The notes: a model not told the origin generated them from the letters alone. Positions 1 to 6,329 are shown, numbered from the stretch's first letter. The stretch is 8,843 bases of DNA from Methanocorpusculum sp. (GCA_029986195.1 DALTYF010000024.1:1-8843); one strand, 5' to 3'. Translations and numbers: made by a program.

Positions 1-1
1 T

Positions 2-264
2 GTGTACATGATCGCAATCACCTCCCTTATCAGCGGATTTACCGACCTGGCACTTGCCATCTCCGACAAATGCGGAGTGGCAAACCGTGCCCTCGTCGCA
101 ATATCCGGTATTCTCGGGGTCATTCTTGGTATCCTGTTCATCATTTCTCTCCGTTCATCGGAGCATACGTCATTGTTCAGGTAACCGGAATCTTCCTGCT
201 TGCATTCGGTATCCTCGCAATCGCAGAAGGATTCATGGTGAAAAAGGCTGTTCAGGCAGCGTAA
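2..264 (+). pseudogene. DUF308/HdeD-like membrane protein, 3' part, frameshifted
   Basis: This is the C-terminal part of a small multi-spanning membrane protein whose 5' end lies outside the window. Reading from position 2, the frame encodes a hydrophobic helix, a short polar loop (DKCGVANR) and a second helix ending GILFIIS. The natural continuation, SPFIGAYVIVQVTG and a last helix ending in FMVKKAVQAA, lies in the next frame and stops at 262-264. The frames join at about 146-151, where the DNA reads tctctcc; removing one CT restores a continuous protein of about 86 residues. The helix-loop-helix pattern with GILG and a proline-containing turn (SPF) fits the DUF308/HdeD family, whose role in archaea is not established. 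The break may be a real mutation or a sequence error; both sides look well preserved, so any loss would be recent. Confidence 0.7.
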
Positions 265-277
265 CCCGGAAGGGAAC

Positions 278-298
278 ATCCCACTTTTTTTCTGGGAT
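278..298 (+). terminator. T-run hairpin terminator after the DUF308 gene
   Basis: ATCCCA at 278-283 can pair with TGGGAT at 293-298, and the loop is CTTTTTTTC. The run of seven T residues (285-291) begins 20 bases after the upstream stop codon. Oligo-T tracts are the usual archaeal intrinsic termination signal. Here the T-run lies in the hairpin loop and not after the stem, so the T-run is probably what matters. Confidence 0.5.
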
Positions 299-311
299 TC
301 ACATCCCAAAC

Positions 312-319
312 CTTTTATC
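312..319 (+). promoter_or_regulatory. Possible TATA box for the MerR-like gene
   Basis: CTTTTATC starts 42 nt before the ATG at 354. With a start of transcription about 25-27 bases downstream, the mRNA would carry a leader of roughly 15 nt. That leader would include the AGGA at about 341-344, which could serve as a weak ribosome binding site. Confidence 0.35.
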
Positions 320-353
320 GGTCATTGTCCCATGAAAGACGTAGGAACACGTT

Positions 354-932
354 ATGGCCGACACAACACGGAAACTTGCAGACATTGCCGAGATTCTCGG
401 GATTCCTGAGAGCGAGTGCAGGCTGATCGCAGACGAGTATGAAGCGCTTCTCTCCTGCAGAAAGATCGGCAAAGTCCGGGTGTACGACGAAAACATGGTT
501 GACCGGTTCAGGAAGATCGCGGATCTCCGTGCACAGGGCCTTCCGCAGGAAGTGATCACGGCAGCAATCAGGGGCGGCAAGACCCTGGAAGAACGGGCAC
601 TGGAGGACATGAAGCGGATGGGGATTCAGACGCCCAAAGAACCGCAGATGCAGGCGCCAAAACCGGCCCCTCGTACTGAGACCGAGGAGGAACTTATCCT
701 TGCCGTGCGGTCCGCGGAGACCGCGGTCCAGACGATGGATCACCGGATGGCCGCCATGCGGGAGAAGATTGCAGACGACAACGCGGCGGTGCTGGATGCC
801 ATTGCCGAGGTTGCAAAAGAAGTTGCAGCCCTGCGCGGCGAGGTACACACGCTGTGGGATCAGATCGCATCCCTGGAACAGTACTTCCGCGATCAGGATG
901 CACAAAAGAAGCCTGGATTCTGGAAACGGTAA
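354..932 (+). CDS. MerR-like HTH protein with C-terminal coiled coil
   Basis: The 192-residue protein has two parts. Residues about 6-76 look like a MerR-type winged helix-turn-helix: KLADIAEILGIPESE, then a wing-like stretch with RVYDENMVDRF and a helix starting LRAQGLPQEVI. A proline-rich linker follows (about 92-107, with KPAPR). Residues about 110-182 are predicted to be a long, charged coiled coil (repeating A/L/I with E, K and R, including AEVAKEVAALRGEV), and the tail is KKPGFWKR. No effector domain, cysteine cluster or membrane segment is visible. MerR head plus coiled coil resembles bacterial RacA-type chromosome-anchoring or scaffold proteins more than a ligand-sensing MerR regulator, but this is analogy only. 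It is transcribed alone and converges on the HD-domain gene, with 7 bases between the two stop codons. The ATG at 354 is preceded by AGGA about 10 nt upstream. Confidence 0.75.
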   Translation: MADTTRKLADIAEILGIPESECRLIADEYEALLSCRKIGKVRVYDENMVDRFRKIADLRAQGLPQEVITAAIRGGKTLEERALEDMKRMGIQTPKEPQMQAPKPAPRTETEEELILAVRSAETAVQTMDHRMAAMREKIADDNAAVLDAIAEVAKEVAALRGEVHTLWDQIASLEQYFRDQDAQKKPGFWKR

Positions 933-939
933 GGTCCGG

Positions 940-1506
940 TTACGGGCACTTCTCCCAGCAGATCCGGATGCCCGCAGAAAACACCTTCATCAGCATATCC
1001 GCTTTTTTTGCAGCTGTCCGCCGCTCCTGCGATCCTCTGCCGGACCCGGTACAGGAGATGACAAGGGTCCCTGCCGAAAGTTTCGCATGAACCGACCGGA
1101 CAACACTGCAGTGGGAACGGTCCAGCCCGTCGGCGATCCGGATAATGCCTGCAAGCAGATGTACCGTTCTGCGGTCCTGTTTGGAAAGGCCGCAGTAAAG
1201 CGGGTGACGCCGTTTGGGCAGCGGTCCCCGGTGGTACCGGACAGCGAGCGCGACAAGAATCCGTTCGTGTAACGAAAACGGCAGGGTCCGGTCCCCGGCG
1301 ATGAATGCCATACCGGTTTTGTGATGGGAAACATCCGAGACGCTCCAGCCGATGTCATGCAGAAGTGCGGCCGCCGCAAGCAGCCGTCGCGTCTGCCTGC
1401 CGCAGCCGTGTACAGGAGAAAGATCGTCGTAGATTGCAAGCGACAGACGGCAGACCTGCCCGGCATGACGGAAATCCTCAGTGAGGAGGGAGGCCGCCTT
1501 TTGCAC
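940..1506 (-). CDS. HD-domain protein like the C-terminal domain of Ppx/GppA
   Basis: This stand-alone HD-type metal-dependent phosphohydrolase domain resembles the C-terminal domain of bacterial exopolyphosphatase/pppGpp phosphatase (Ppx/GppA) and lacks the N-terminal actin-like catalytic domain. Counting from the GTG at 1506, visible metal-ligand motifs are H14 (RHAGQV), H50-D51 (ALLHDIGW), H61-H62 (HHKTGM), H92 (RYHRG) and D126 (RIADGLDRSH). The full HD signature suggests an active enzyme, but the substrate is unproven; polyphosphate or a nucleotide are reasonable guesses because the gene directly follows ppk1 on the same strand. The start is uncertain. GTG at 1506 has AGGATC upstream at a suitable distance and leaves about 25 bases after the ppk1 stop. 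The frame is also open upstream to a TTG at 1578, which would overlap ppk1 by 47 bases and has no obvious ribosome binding site. Confidence 0.8.
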   Translation of the reverse strand: MQKAASLLTEDFRHAGQVCRLSLAIYDDLSPVHGCGRQTRRLLAAAALLHDIGWSVSDVSHHKTGMAFIAGDRTLPFSLHERILVALAVRYHRGPLPKRRHPLYCGLSKQDRRTVHLLAGIIRIADGLDRSHCSVVRSVHAKLSAGTLVISCTGSGRGSQERRTAAKKADMLMKVFSAGIRICWEKCP

Positions 1507-1531
1507 GATCTGCAGATCCTGGTTTTTCAGA

Positions 1532-3634
1532 CTACCACCAGACCTTTCGCATTGCAATGAACAGCTGTTGAGCACCAAGGCCGGAGTCGGGATGCCGGGG
1601 AGGGAGATACCGTCCGTCCCGGTTCCAGGGCATAGCCTTTGGCTGTATCCTGAAGGAACGCCGGCAGGATTCTGTTGATGATGGTGTTTTTGACCTTGCG
1701 GTCAAGAACCGGACAGATAATCTCAACCCGCCGCTTAAGGTTGCGCGACATCATGTCCGGGCTGCCGATGAACACCTGTTCGTCCCCGTCGTTTCTAAAG
1801 TAGAATACTCTGCTGTGTTCCAGGAATCTGCCGACGATGGAGATGACCCGGATGTTGTCGGAGAGGTTCGGGACGCCGGGCCGGAGCATGCAGATACCAC
1901 GGACGATCAGATCGATCCTGACACCAGCGCTGGATGCCTTATACAATGCATTGATGATTGGCCGGTGGGTCAGGGAGTTGATCTTCAGAACGATGTGCCC
2001 GTTTCCGGAACGCTTCTGGTGATCGATCTCGCGCCGGATGAGGTGCATCAGGGAATCCTCCATGAAATCCGGGCTTATCAGCAGATGTTTATATTCCGGG
2101 TGTTCCTCTTTTCCGGCAAGATAGGCAAACAGCACGGCAACATCGCGGCAGATACCGCGGAGTCTGCAGTAAACAGCGAGATGTCGGAGTAAATCCTTGC
2201 GGTTTTTGCGTTGTAGTTGCCGGTTGAGATGGTGGCATACCGGACGGTCTTGTCGCCTTCCCTGCGGGTGACCAGACAGCATTTCGCATGCACCTTCAGG
2301 CCCGGCACGCCGTGAATCACGGTAACACCGTTTTCACTGAGTTTTGTCGCCCACTGGAAGTTGGCCTCCTCGTCAAAGCTTGCCTTCAGTTCAATGACGG
2401 CGGTGACATCCTTGCCGTTTTTGGCAGCCGCAATCAGGGCGGTGACAACCGGTGACTCAGGGCCGAGACGGTACAGCGTCATCTGAATCGTCTGTACGGC
2501 GGGATCCTCTGCTGCGGCGTTCAGGAAGCTGACCAGTCCGTCAAAGTTGTCGTAGGGGGTAAACAGCATGATGTCCCGGCCCGCCAGCCGTTCAAAGATC
2601 CGGTCCTCTTCGGAAAGTCCTGCCGGAATCTCCGGGGTATAGGGGGCAAACTTCAGTTCGGGACGGGAGACCGGGAATCTCTTCAGATCGGCAAGACCGA
2701 GGGGGGACGGCACGTCATAGACCAGCTCCGGAATCAGGGAAAGCGCGTTTACCAGATGACTGGTGTATCCGTACGGCAGCCACTGTTCCGTTTCAAGACG
2801 CGAAGGAAGTTTTTTTGCAAGTGTTTCGGGAGCTGCCCGGATGGCTGAGATCAGATCGTCGGCATCGTCTCCTTTCAGGTCCAGATCCGAGTCACGGGTA
2901 AGACGCACCGGTACAACTGCGCGGACGTTTTCGTCGGGGAGGAGGAGATCGGCGTTTTTCCGCAGCTGTTCTTCACGGAAAATATATTCTGCCTTTCGTT
3001 TGCCGACGCGGACAAATCTTCCGTAGGTATCCAGAATGTCCTGAACGGGGAGGACCGCATAGCCGCGATCCGACTTGGCAAGCAGTCCCATGCCTTTGAG
3101 GAACTCATCGTGCCCGATGTCCTCAAACCGATCACCGCGGATGACCGGGACCGGGTTTTCTGCGAGAATTTCTTCCAGTTCTTTTCGGAGTGTCCGTTTC
3201 TCCGACTCGCTGCATTTGGTATATTTGGTGAAGACGATGCCGGATTTTTCCAGTTCCGGCTTGAGTTCCTTTGCCCAGACCCAGGACATGTTGCGCATCA
3301 GAAAAATGGTCCGGTCGTAGATCATCTCCAGCTGCGTGCGGCTGCCGACCACCTCTTCGTACTCATCGCTGGATCTGGTTGCTCCTTCCTGATAGGCGGG
3401 TACCCGCACCATGAAGAATTCGTCCAGGTTATCTGCGACAATGCCGAGGAATGAAACCCGTTCCAGCAGCGGGTTGCGGGGATTTCTTGCCTCGACCAGG
3501 ATGCGTTCATTGAATTTCAGCCAGGAAAGTTCCCGGTTGAAGTATCTGCCGCAGTCTTCACACAAGGGTTTTACTGTGTCGGAGACCTTTTTTTCCTTTT
3601 TGGATTTTTTATCCGTCTTGTGTTTTTTGCCCAT
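1532..3634 (-). pseudogene. ppk1: Polyphosphate kinase 1, interrupted by two frameshifts
   Basis: Ppk1 reversibly makes polyphosphate from ATP. The first frame (3634 to the stop at 2078) encodes the N-terminal domain (RYFNRELSWLKFNERIL, NLDEFFMVRV), the R-T-RDSDLDL region, LFTPYDNFDG and the catalytic GLKVHAK with H449. The frame breaks near 2150-2162, after SLFTAD. The next frame resumes with GICRDVAVLFAY and carries KINSLTHRPIINALY, VRGICMLRPG and GRFLEHSR with the second conserved histidine. If two bases are removed, this becomes H606, 157 residues after H449, the same spacing as E. coli H435/H592. A second break near 1618-1620 (one extra G on the coding strand) shifts the end; correcting it gives LEPDGRYLPP and the end GAQQLFIAMRKVWW at 1532. 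The repaired protein is about 699 residues, normal for the family. An unusual lysine-rich leader (10 Lys in the first 22 residues) and CEDC precede the domain. Uncorrected, the product would lack the second half of the catalytic domain. Confidence 0.88.
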
Positions 3635-3684
3635 GGAGATGTCCCGGCCTGAAATGAAAATGTATGGTTCGCGGAGATACTTAG

Positions 3685-3692
3685 TTATTTAG
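3685..3692 (+). promoter_or_regulatory. Possible TATA box for the methylthiotransferase gene
   Basis: TTATTTAG lies 33 nt before the ATG at 3718 in the 83-bp region between the divergent ppk1 and methylthiotransferase genes, suggesting a leaderless or very short-leader transcript. No clear Shine-Dalgarno sequence precedes that ATG. Read on the opposite strand, the same AT-rich tract (CTAAATAACT) is about 50 nt before the ppk1 ATG, so both promoters may share this region. Confidence 0.4.
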
Positions 3693-3717
3693 TTCGGCAC
3701 AGATCAGTATAGCATAC

Positions 3718-4974
3718 ATGGATTCAACAGCTCTGACTGCTGCGGCACTTGACCGGCTGAGAAATATCCGGCTGTATGCGGAGACGTACGGCTGTACGTA
3801 TAATTTTGGGGATACGGAGAAGGTCATTGAGATCGCCAGGTCCCAGGGCTGTACTATTACGGATACCGCGGAGGATGCGGATGCGGTTTTGATCAATACC
3901 TGTATTGTGGTTGCCAGAACCGAGGAGCATATGTATGAACGGATGCGCCTGTTTGCCGGGAAGATTCTGATTGTGACGGGATGTCTGCCGGGCATGTCGG
4001 CGGACCGCGTACTGTCGGTGCATCCTGATGCATATATTATTGATCCGGATCTGATTCACTCCTGTTACCGCGAGATCGGGACGGTACGGACAGGGGACCA
4101 TGCGGTACTGCAGATTGCAAAGGGATGCAACGGCCACTGTACCTACTGTATTACCCGGCTTGCCCGGGGGAAGCTGGTGAGTTTTCCGCTTGAGGATATT
4201 GTGGAACAGGCGCGGGAGTTTGTGAAGGCGGGAGCTGCGGAGATTCAGGTAACTGCACAGGATGTCAGTTCCTGGGGGATGGACCGCGCTGACGGTCTGC
4301 GGCTGCCGGATCTGCTGCGGGCGCTGACGAAGATTCCAGGCGAGTTCCATATCCGTATCGGTATGGCAAATCCGGATACGCTACTGCCGATTCTGGATGA
4401 TTTTCTGGATGCGGTTGCGGATCCGAAGATCTTTTTGTTTTTGCATGTGCCGGTGCAGTCAGGTTCGGATGCGGTGCTGAAGGCGATGGGGCGGAGATAT
4501 ACGGCGGCACAGTATGAGGAGATCTGCCGCCGCTCCCGCGAACGGTATCCCGATATCCGCATCTCAACGGACTATATTGCAGGGTTTTCCGGGGAGATGG
4601 CAGAGGACGGCGAGGCATCGGTTGCACAGATTCTTGCCACACGGCCCGGAAAGGTGAACATCACCCGGTTTTCGGTGCGGCCGGGAACTCCTGCGGCAAA
4701 GATGAAGAATCTTCCCGAACCGGTGAAGAAGGAACGGTCGCGTGCCCTGACGAATGCGGCGAACGCGGTGTATGATGCAAATAATGAGGCCTGGATTGGA
4801 AAAACGGTTGATGCGGTGGTGACCGAGGTGGTACGTGCGGGCAGTGTTACGGCACGCGACAGGACGTATCAGAATATTGTGATTCTCGCGGAGATTCCCC
4901 TTGGTACCCGGGTGCAGGTGACCATCACCGGTCACCGCCGGCATTATCTTGTGGGCATGGTGGCATTGGAGTAG
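3718..4974 (+). CDS. tRNA t6A37 2-methylthiotransferase (MtaB/CDKAL1-like radical SAM)
   Basis: The 418-residue protein has the full domain order of a methylthiotransferase. An N-terminal UPF0004 domain carries three iron-sulfur cysteines: C26 (ETYGCTYNFGD), C62 (INTCIV) and C89 (VTGCLPG). The radical-SAM core has the CxxxCxxC motif as CNGHCTYC (C137, C141, C144), followed by QDVSSWG, HVPVQSGSD and STDYIAGFSGE. FSVRPGTPAAKM leads into a C-terminal TRAM RNA-binding domain (about 357-416). Enzymes of this archaeal/eukaryotic subgroup convert t6A to ms2t6A at position 37 of tRNAs that read ANN codons, using S-adenosylmethionine and two [4Fe-4S] clusters. The assignment to t6A, and not i6A (MiaB), rests on the archaeal context and the ETYGCT-type N-terminus. 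The N-terminus is about 17 residues longer than the usual start just before the YGC motif. Its 3' end overlaps the convergent next gene by 31 bases. Confidence 0.9.
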   Translation: MDSTALTAAALDRLRNIRLYAETYGCTYNFGDTEKVIEIARSQGCTITDTAEDADAVLINTCIVVARTEEHMYERMRLFAGKILIVTGCLPGMSADRVLSVHPDAYIIDPDLIHSCYREIGTVRTGDHAVLQIAKGCNGHCTYCITRLARGKLVSFPLEDIVEQAREFVKAGAAEIQVTAQDVSSWGMDRADGLRLPDLLRALTKIPGEFHIRIGMANPDTLLPILDDFLDAVADPKIFLFLHVPVQSGSDAVLKAMGRRYTAAQYEEICRRSRERYPDIRISTDYIAGFSGEMAEDGEASVAQILATRPGKVNITRFSVRPGTPAAKMKNLPEPVKKERSRALTNAANAVYDANNEAWIGKTVDAVVTEVVRAGSVTARDRTYQNIVILAEIPLGTRVQVTITGHRRHYLVGMVALE

Positions 4975-5348
4975 TGCATCTCTTCCATTTCGTCAAGGTA
5001 GGGAAGAAGTGCTTTGAGGTAGGTGCGGGGGCCGACTGCGGTCTGTATCTCGCCGGTCTCCAGGATTTCTGCGTTCAGGGGTTCTGCGGCAAACATTTCC
5101 TCCACGCGTGCGTCTGCGCCGGCTATCTGGCGCATCTGTTTCTGCATGGTTTTGAACCATTCTTCTATTTCCATTACCGGCCGGAAGTCGGGATCGACCA
5201 GTCGATACTTTGCAAGGTCTGCGGCAAGGTCTGAGGTCCGTGCGATCTCCTCGTCCATATACAGATAGACATTGATGTGTTCGGTCCGGCGCAGGTCGCG
5301 AAGTACAAAGACATCGATGCGTTCGCCGGTTTTGGGAAGCTCGGTCAT
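4944..5348 (-). CDS. Conserved-looking 134-residue protein of unknown function
   Basis: I do not recognise a named family. The protein is acidic, with no membrane segment or signal peptide. The first part (residues about 1-60) looks like a small alpha/beta fold containing RIDVFVLRDLRR and INVYLYMDEE. The middle is amphipathic and helical (IEEWFKTMQKQMRQI), and the C-terminal half (EILETGEIQTAVGPRTYLKALLPYLDEMEEM) is also probably helical. The ATG at 5348 is preferred because GAGGAC lies 12 nt upstream; an in-frame TTG at 5372 would add eight residues. The gene is on the same strand as the upstream OB-fold gene, separated by about 160 bases, and its 3' end overlaps the convergent methylthiotransferase gene by 31 bases. 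Methionine- and glutamate-rich composition and ordinary codon use support real coding. Confidence 0.7.
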   Translation of the reverse strand: MTELPKTGERIDVFVLRDLRRTEHINVYLYMDEEIARTSDLAADLAKYRLVDPDFRPVMEIEEWFKTMQKQMRQIAGADARVEEMFAAEPLNAEILETGEIQTAVGPRTYLKALLPYLDEMEEMHYSNATMPTR

Positions 5349-5375
5349 GGTGATGTACTTGTCCTCGTGCAAATG

Positions 5376-5385
5376 ACTTTATTGT
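5376..5385. promoter_or_regulatory. TATA-like element that could work on either strand
   Basis: ACTTTATTGT reads ACAATAAAGT on the minus strand. On the minus strand it sits about 30-37 nt before the ATG at 5348. On the plus strand it sits about 25-30 nt before the ATG at 5406. It lies in the 161-base gap between the two minus-strand genes; apart from this, an AT-rich patch at 5410-5425 and the doubtful small ORF, I see nothing else there. Confidence 0.3.
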
Positions 5386-5405
5386 TACGGGTCGATGATT
5401 TCCCT

Positions 5406-5591
5406 ATGCGAATAAAATTTAATGATATTGATGAAGGAAGCGATACCGGAGCGGGTGTTGACGGACGCAAAGCAAAAAGCGAGTCCGCCAAGATTGCGGG
5501 GTCTGAGGATCAGAAGAAAAAGAAGGGCTTTGCAAGCCATGTAACGGTGATTGAGGGTGACGGTCTTCCCGGCGAGGCAGACCGGACGTAA
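5406..5591 (+). CDS. Doubtful small ORF, 61 residues
   Basis: A possible small hydrophilic protein starts MRIKFNDIDEGSD, has a lysine/serine/alanine-rich centre (including DQKKKKGF) and ends GLPGEADRT. It starts in a gene-free gap with a TATA-like CTTTATTG 29 nt upstream, the distance seen for leaderless genes elsewhere in this window. It then overlaps the end of the antisense OB-fold gene by 82 bases. There is no recognisable domain and the overlap may explain the open frame, so I rate it as unproven. An ATG at 5373 in the same frame would add 11 residues. Confidence 0.2.
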   Translation: MRIKFNDIDEGSDTGAGVDGRKAKSESAKIAGSEDQKKKKGFASHVTVIEGDGLPGEADRT

Positions 5592-5947
5592 TGCAGTACA
5601 ATATCAGCTGGATCGTTTACGATAATCTCTTTTTTTCCGGCATACGTATCTACGATGCCGCGCACCGTTACGTTGTCGCCCCGCAGAAGTTCAAGACCGC
5701 TGCCGCCGTCCGGTATGAATACAGTTGTGCCGGAGATATTGAGAATCAGGTGCCCGCCGGTCCTGGTAAAGGTGATGTCTTCCACGGTGCCAGTAAGGGT
5801 GACGAGTGAGCCGTCGGCACGATCGGGTGCATAGGGGACTGCTCTGCCATCGGGGAAAAGGAGGACAATCCCGAAATGGAAGAGGGCAAGGACTGCGATG
5901 ACGCCGGTAAGAATGAGTACGGCATGCCGTTCGGGCGGGGTCAGCAT
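5510..5947 (-). CDS. Membrane-anchored OB-fold protein
   Basis: The 145-residue protein has a single hydrophobic segment at residues about 9-31 (VLILTGVIAVLALFHFGIVL), which acts as an anchor or uncleaved signal, followed by a domain of about 75 residues that looks like an OB fold: GSLVTLTGTVEDITFTRTGG, then HLILNISGTTVFIP, then a G-D-V-x-V-RG-I-V strand and KKEIIV. This matches the nucleic-acid-binding OB domains of the tRNA/helicase type and the small secreted OB proteins found in methanogens. With the N-terminal anchor the OB domain would face outside the cytoplasm, so a nucleic-acid role should not be assumed. The last 25 residues are low-complexity (SASPGRPSPS) and end in four phenylalanines. 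The gene starts 93 bases from the divergent first HTH gene and precedes the 134-residue gene on the same strand. Confidence 0.72.
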   Translation of the reverse strand: MLTPPERHAVLILTGVIAVLALFHFGIVLLFPDGRAVPYAPDRADGSLVTLTGTVEDITFTRTGGHLILNISGTTVFIPDGGSGLELLRGDNVTVRGIVDTYAGKKEIIVNDPADIVLHYVRSASPGRPSPSITVTWLAKPFFFF

Positions 5948-6010
5948 GGTTGTGTTGAATGTATGGGTTGCGACCTACTTGTAGATTGCCCTTTTTGGTA
6001 TGGCAGATAC

Positions 6011-6018
6011 CTATATAT
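6011..6018 (+). promoter_or_regulatory. TATA box of the first HTH gene
   Basis: CTATATAT begins exactly 30 nt before the ATG at 6041. This places the predicted transcription start at or within a few bases of the ATG, so the mRNA is probably leaderless; no Shine-Dalgarno sequence is seen. Confidence 0.65.
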
Positions 6019-6040
6019 GCTCAGAGGTCGATTGTTCGTT

Positions 6041-6280
6041 ATGACTAAAACAGAACTCCCCAAGTCATCGGTCAAAGTACTGTCAGTACTGGACCTGTAC
6101 AACTCTCTGACCCACAAGGAAATTGCCCAGTTAACAGGGTTATCTCCGAGAACTATCCGCTATGCGCTGAAAAAGCTGAAGGAACACGATATGCTCGTGG
6201 AAAAGTTCAATTTCCGTGATGCGAGACAGATTCTGTACTCGCTGAAAGTGCCTTCGGCTCCGACACAGGCCGCTGCATAA
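6041..6280 (+). CDS. Small winged-HTH transcriptional regulator, copy 1
   Basis: The 79-residue protein is almost entirely one winged helix-turn-helix DNA-binding domain of the MarR/TrmB-like type. The HTH is LTHKEIAQLTGLSPRTIRYALKKL (residues about 23-46), with the recognition helix at SPRTIRYAL, followed by KEHDMLVEKFNFRDARQILY, which would form the wing. There is no ligand-binding or dimerisation domain, so it probably dimerises through its terminal helices. About half of its residues are identical to the copy at 6494, including the block EKFNFRDARQ, and both proteins have exactly 79 residues. The frame stays open upstream to 5876, but the ATG at 6041 is chosen because the TATA box at 6011 would fall inside any longer version and because the paralogue starts at the same point. 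Function is likely transcription control; targets are unknown. Confidence 0.85.
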   Translation: MTKTELPKSSVKVLSVLDLYNSLTHKEIAQLTGLSPRTIRYALKKLKEHDMLVEKFNFRDARQILYSLKVPSAPTQAAA

Positions 6281-6312
6281 GCAGGGAATCAGGCTAAAAA
6301 TCCTGGAAAAAC

Positions 6313-6329
6313 CTCTTTTTTTCTTTTAC
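6313..6329 (+). terminator. T-rich terminator after the first HTH gene
   Basis: A pyrimidine tract with seven consecutive T (6316-6322) and a further TTTT follows the stop codon by about 33 bases. No strong hairpin precedes it, which is normal for archaeal intrinsic terminators. The two HTH genes therefore seem to be separate transcription units. Confidence 0.55.

Noticed and set aside
700..1272. Long + strand frame with many arginines and prolines
   Set aside because: It overlaps the MerR-like gene and runs antisense to the HD gene; composition is typical of a shadow frame.
1527..1617. A distinct proline/arginine-rich Ppk1 C-terminus ending at 1527
   Set aside because: The neighbouring frame gives a better Ppk1 end (DGRYLPP to MRKVWW, stop at 1532), so this tail is treated as a product of the second frameshift.
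2150..2162. Programmed ribosomal frameshifting in ppk1
   Set aside because: No slippery heptamer, no obvious stimulatory structure, and a second break in the same gene makes programming unlikely.
2078..2289. The last about 26 residues of the first ppk1 frame, and the start codons used by the second frame near 2282, as separate proteins
   Set aside because: Residues after SLFTAD do not fit Ppk1, and the second frame only becomes Ppk1-like from GICRDVA. They are best explained by one frameshifted gene, not two genes.
3724..4350. 208-residue minus-strand frame opposite the methylthiotransferase
   Set aside because: It is antisense to a gene with clear catalytic motifs and has shadow-type composition.
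5968..5977. GGTTGCGACC as an operator for the OB-fold/HTH divergent region
   Set aside because: Only three base pairs are symmetric around the spacer, too weak to support.
5876..6040. N-terminal extension of the first HTH protein with several cysteines (HGCVECMGCDLLVDC)
   Set aside because: The TATA box at 6011-6018 would lie inside it, it overlaps the divergent OB-fold gene, and the paralogue has no such extension.
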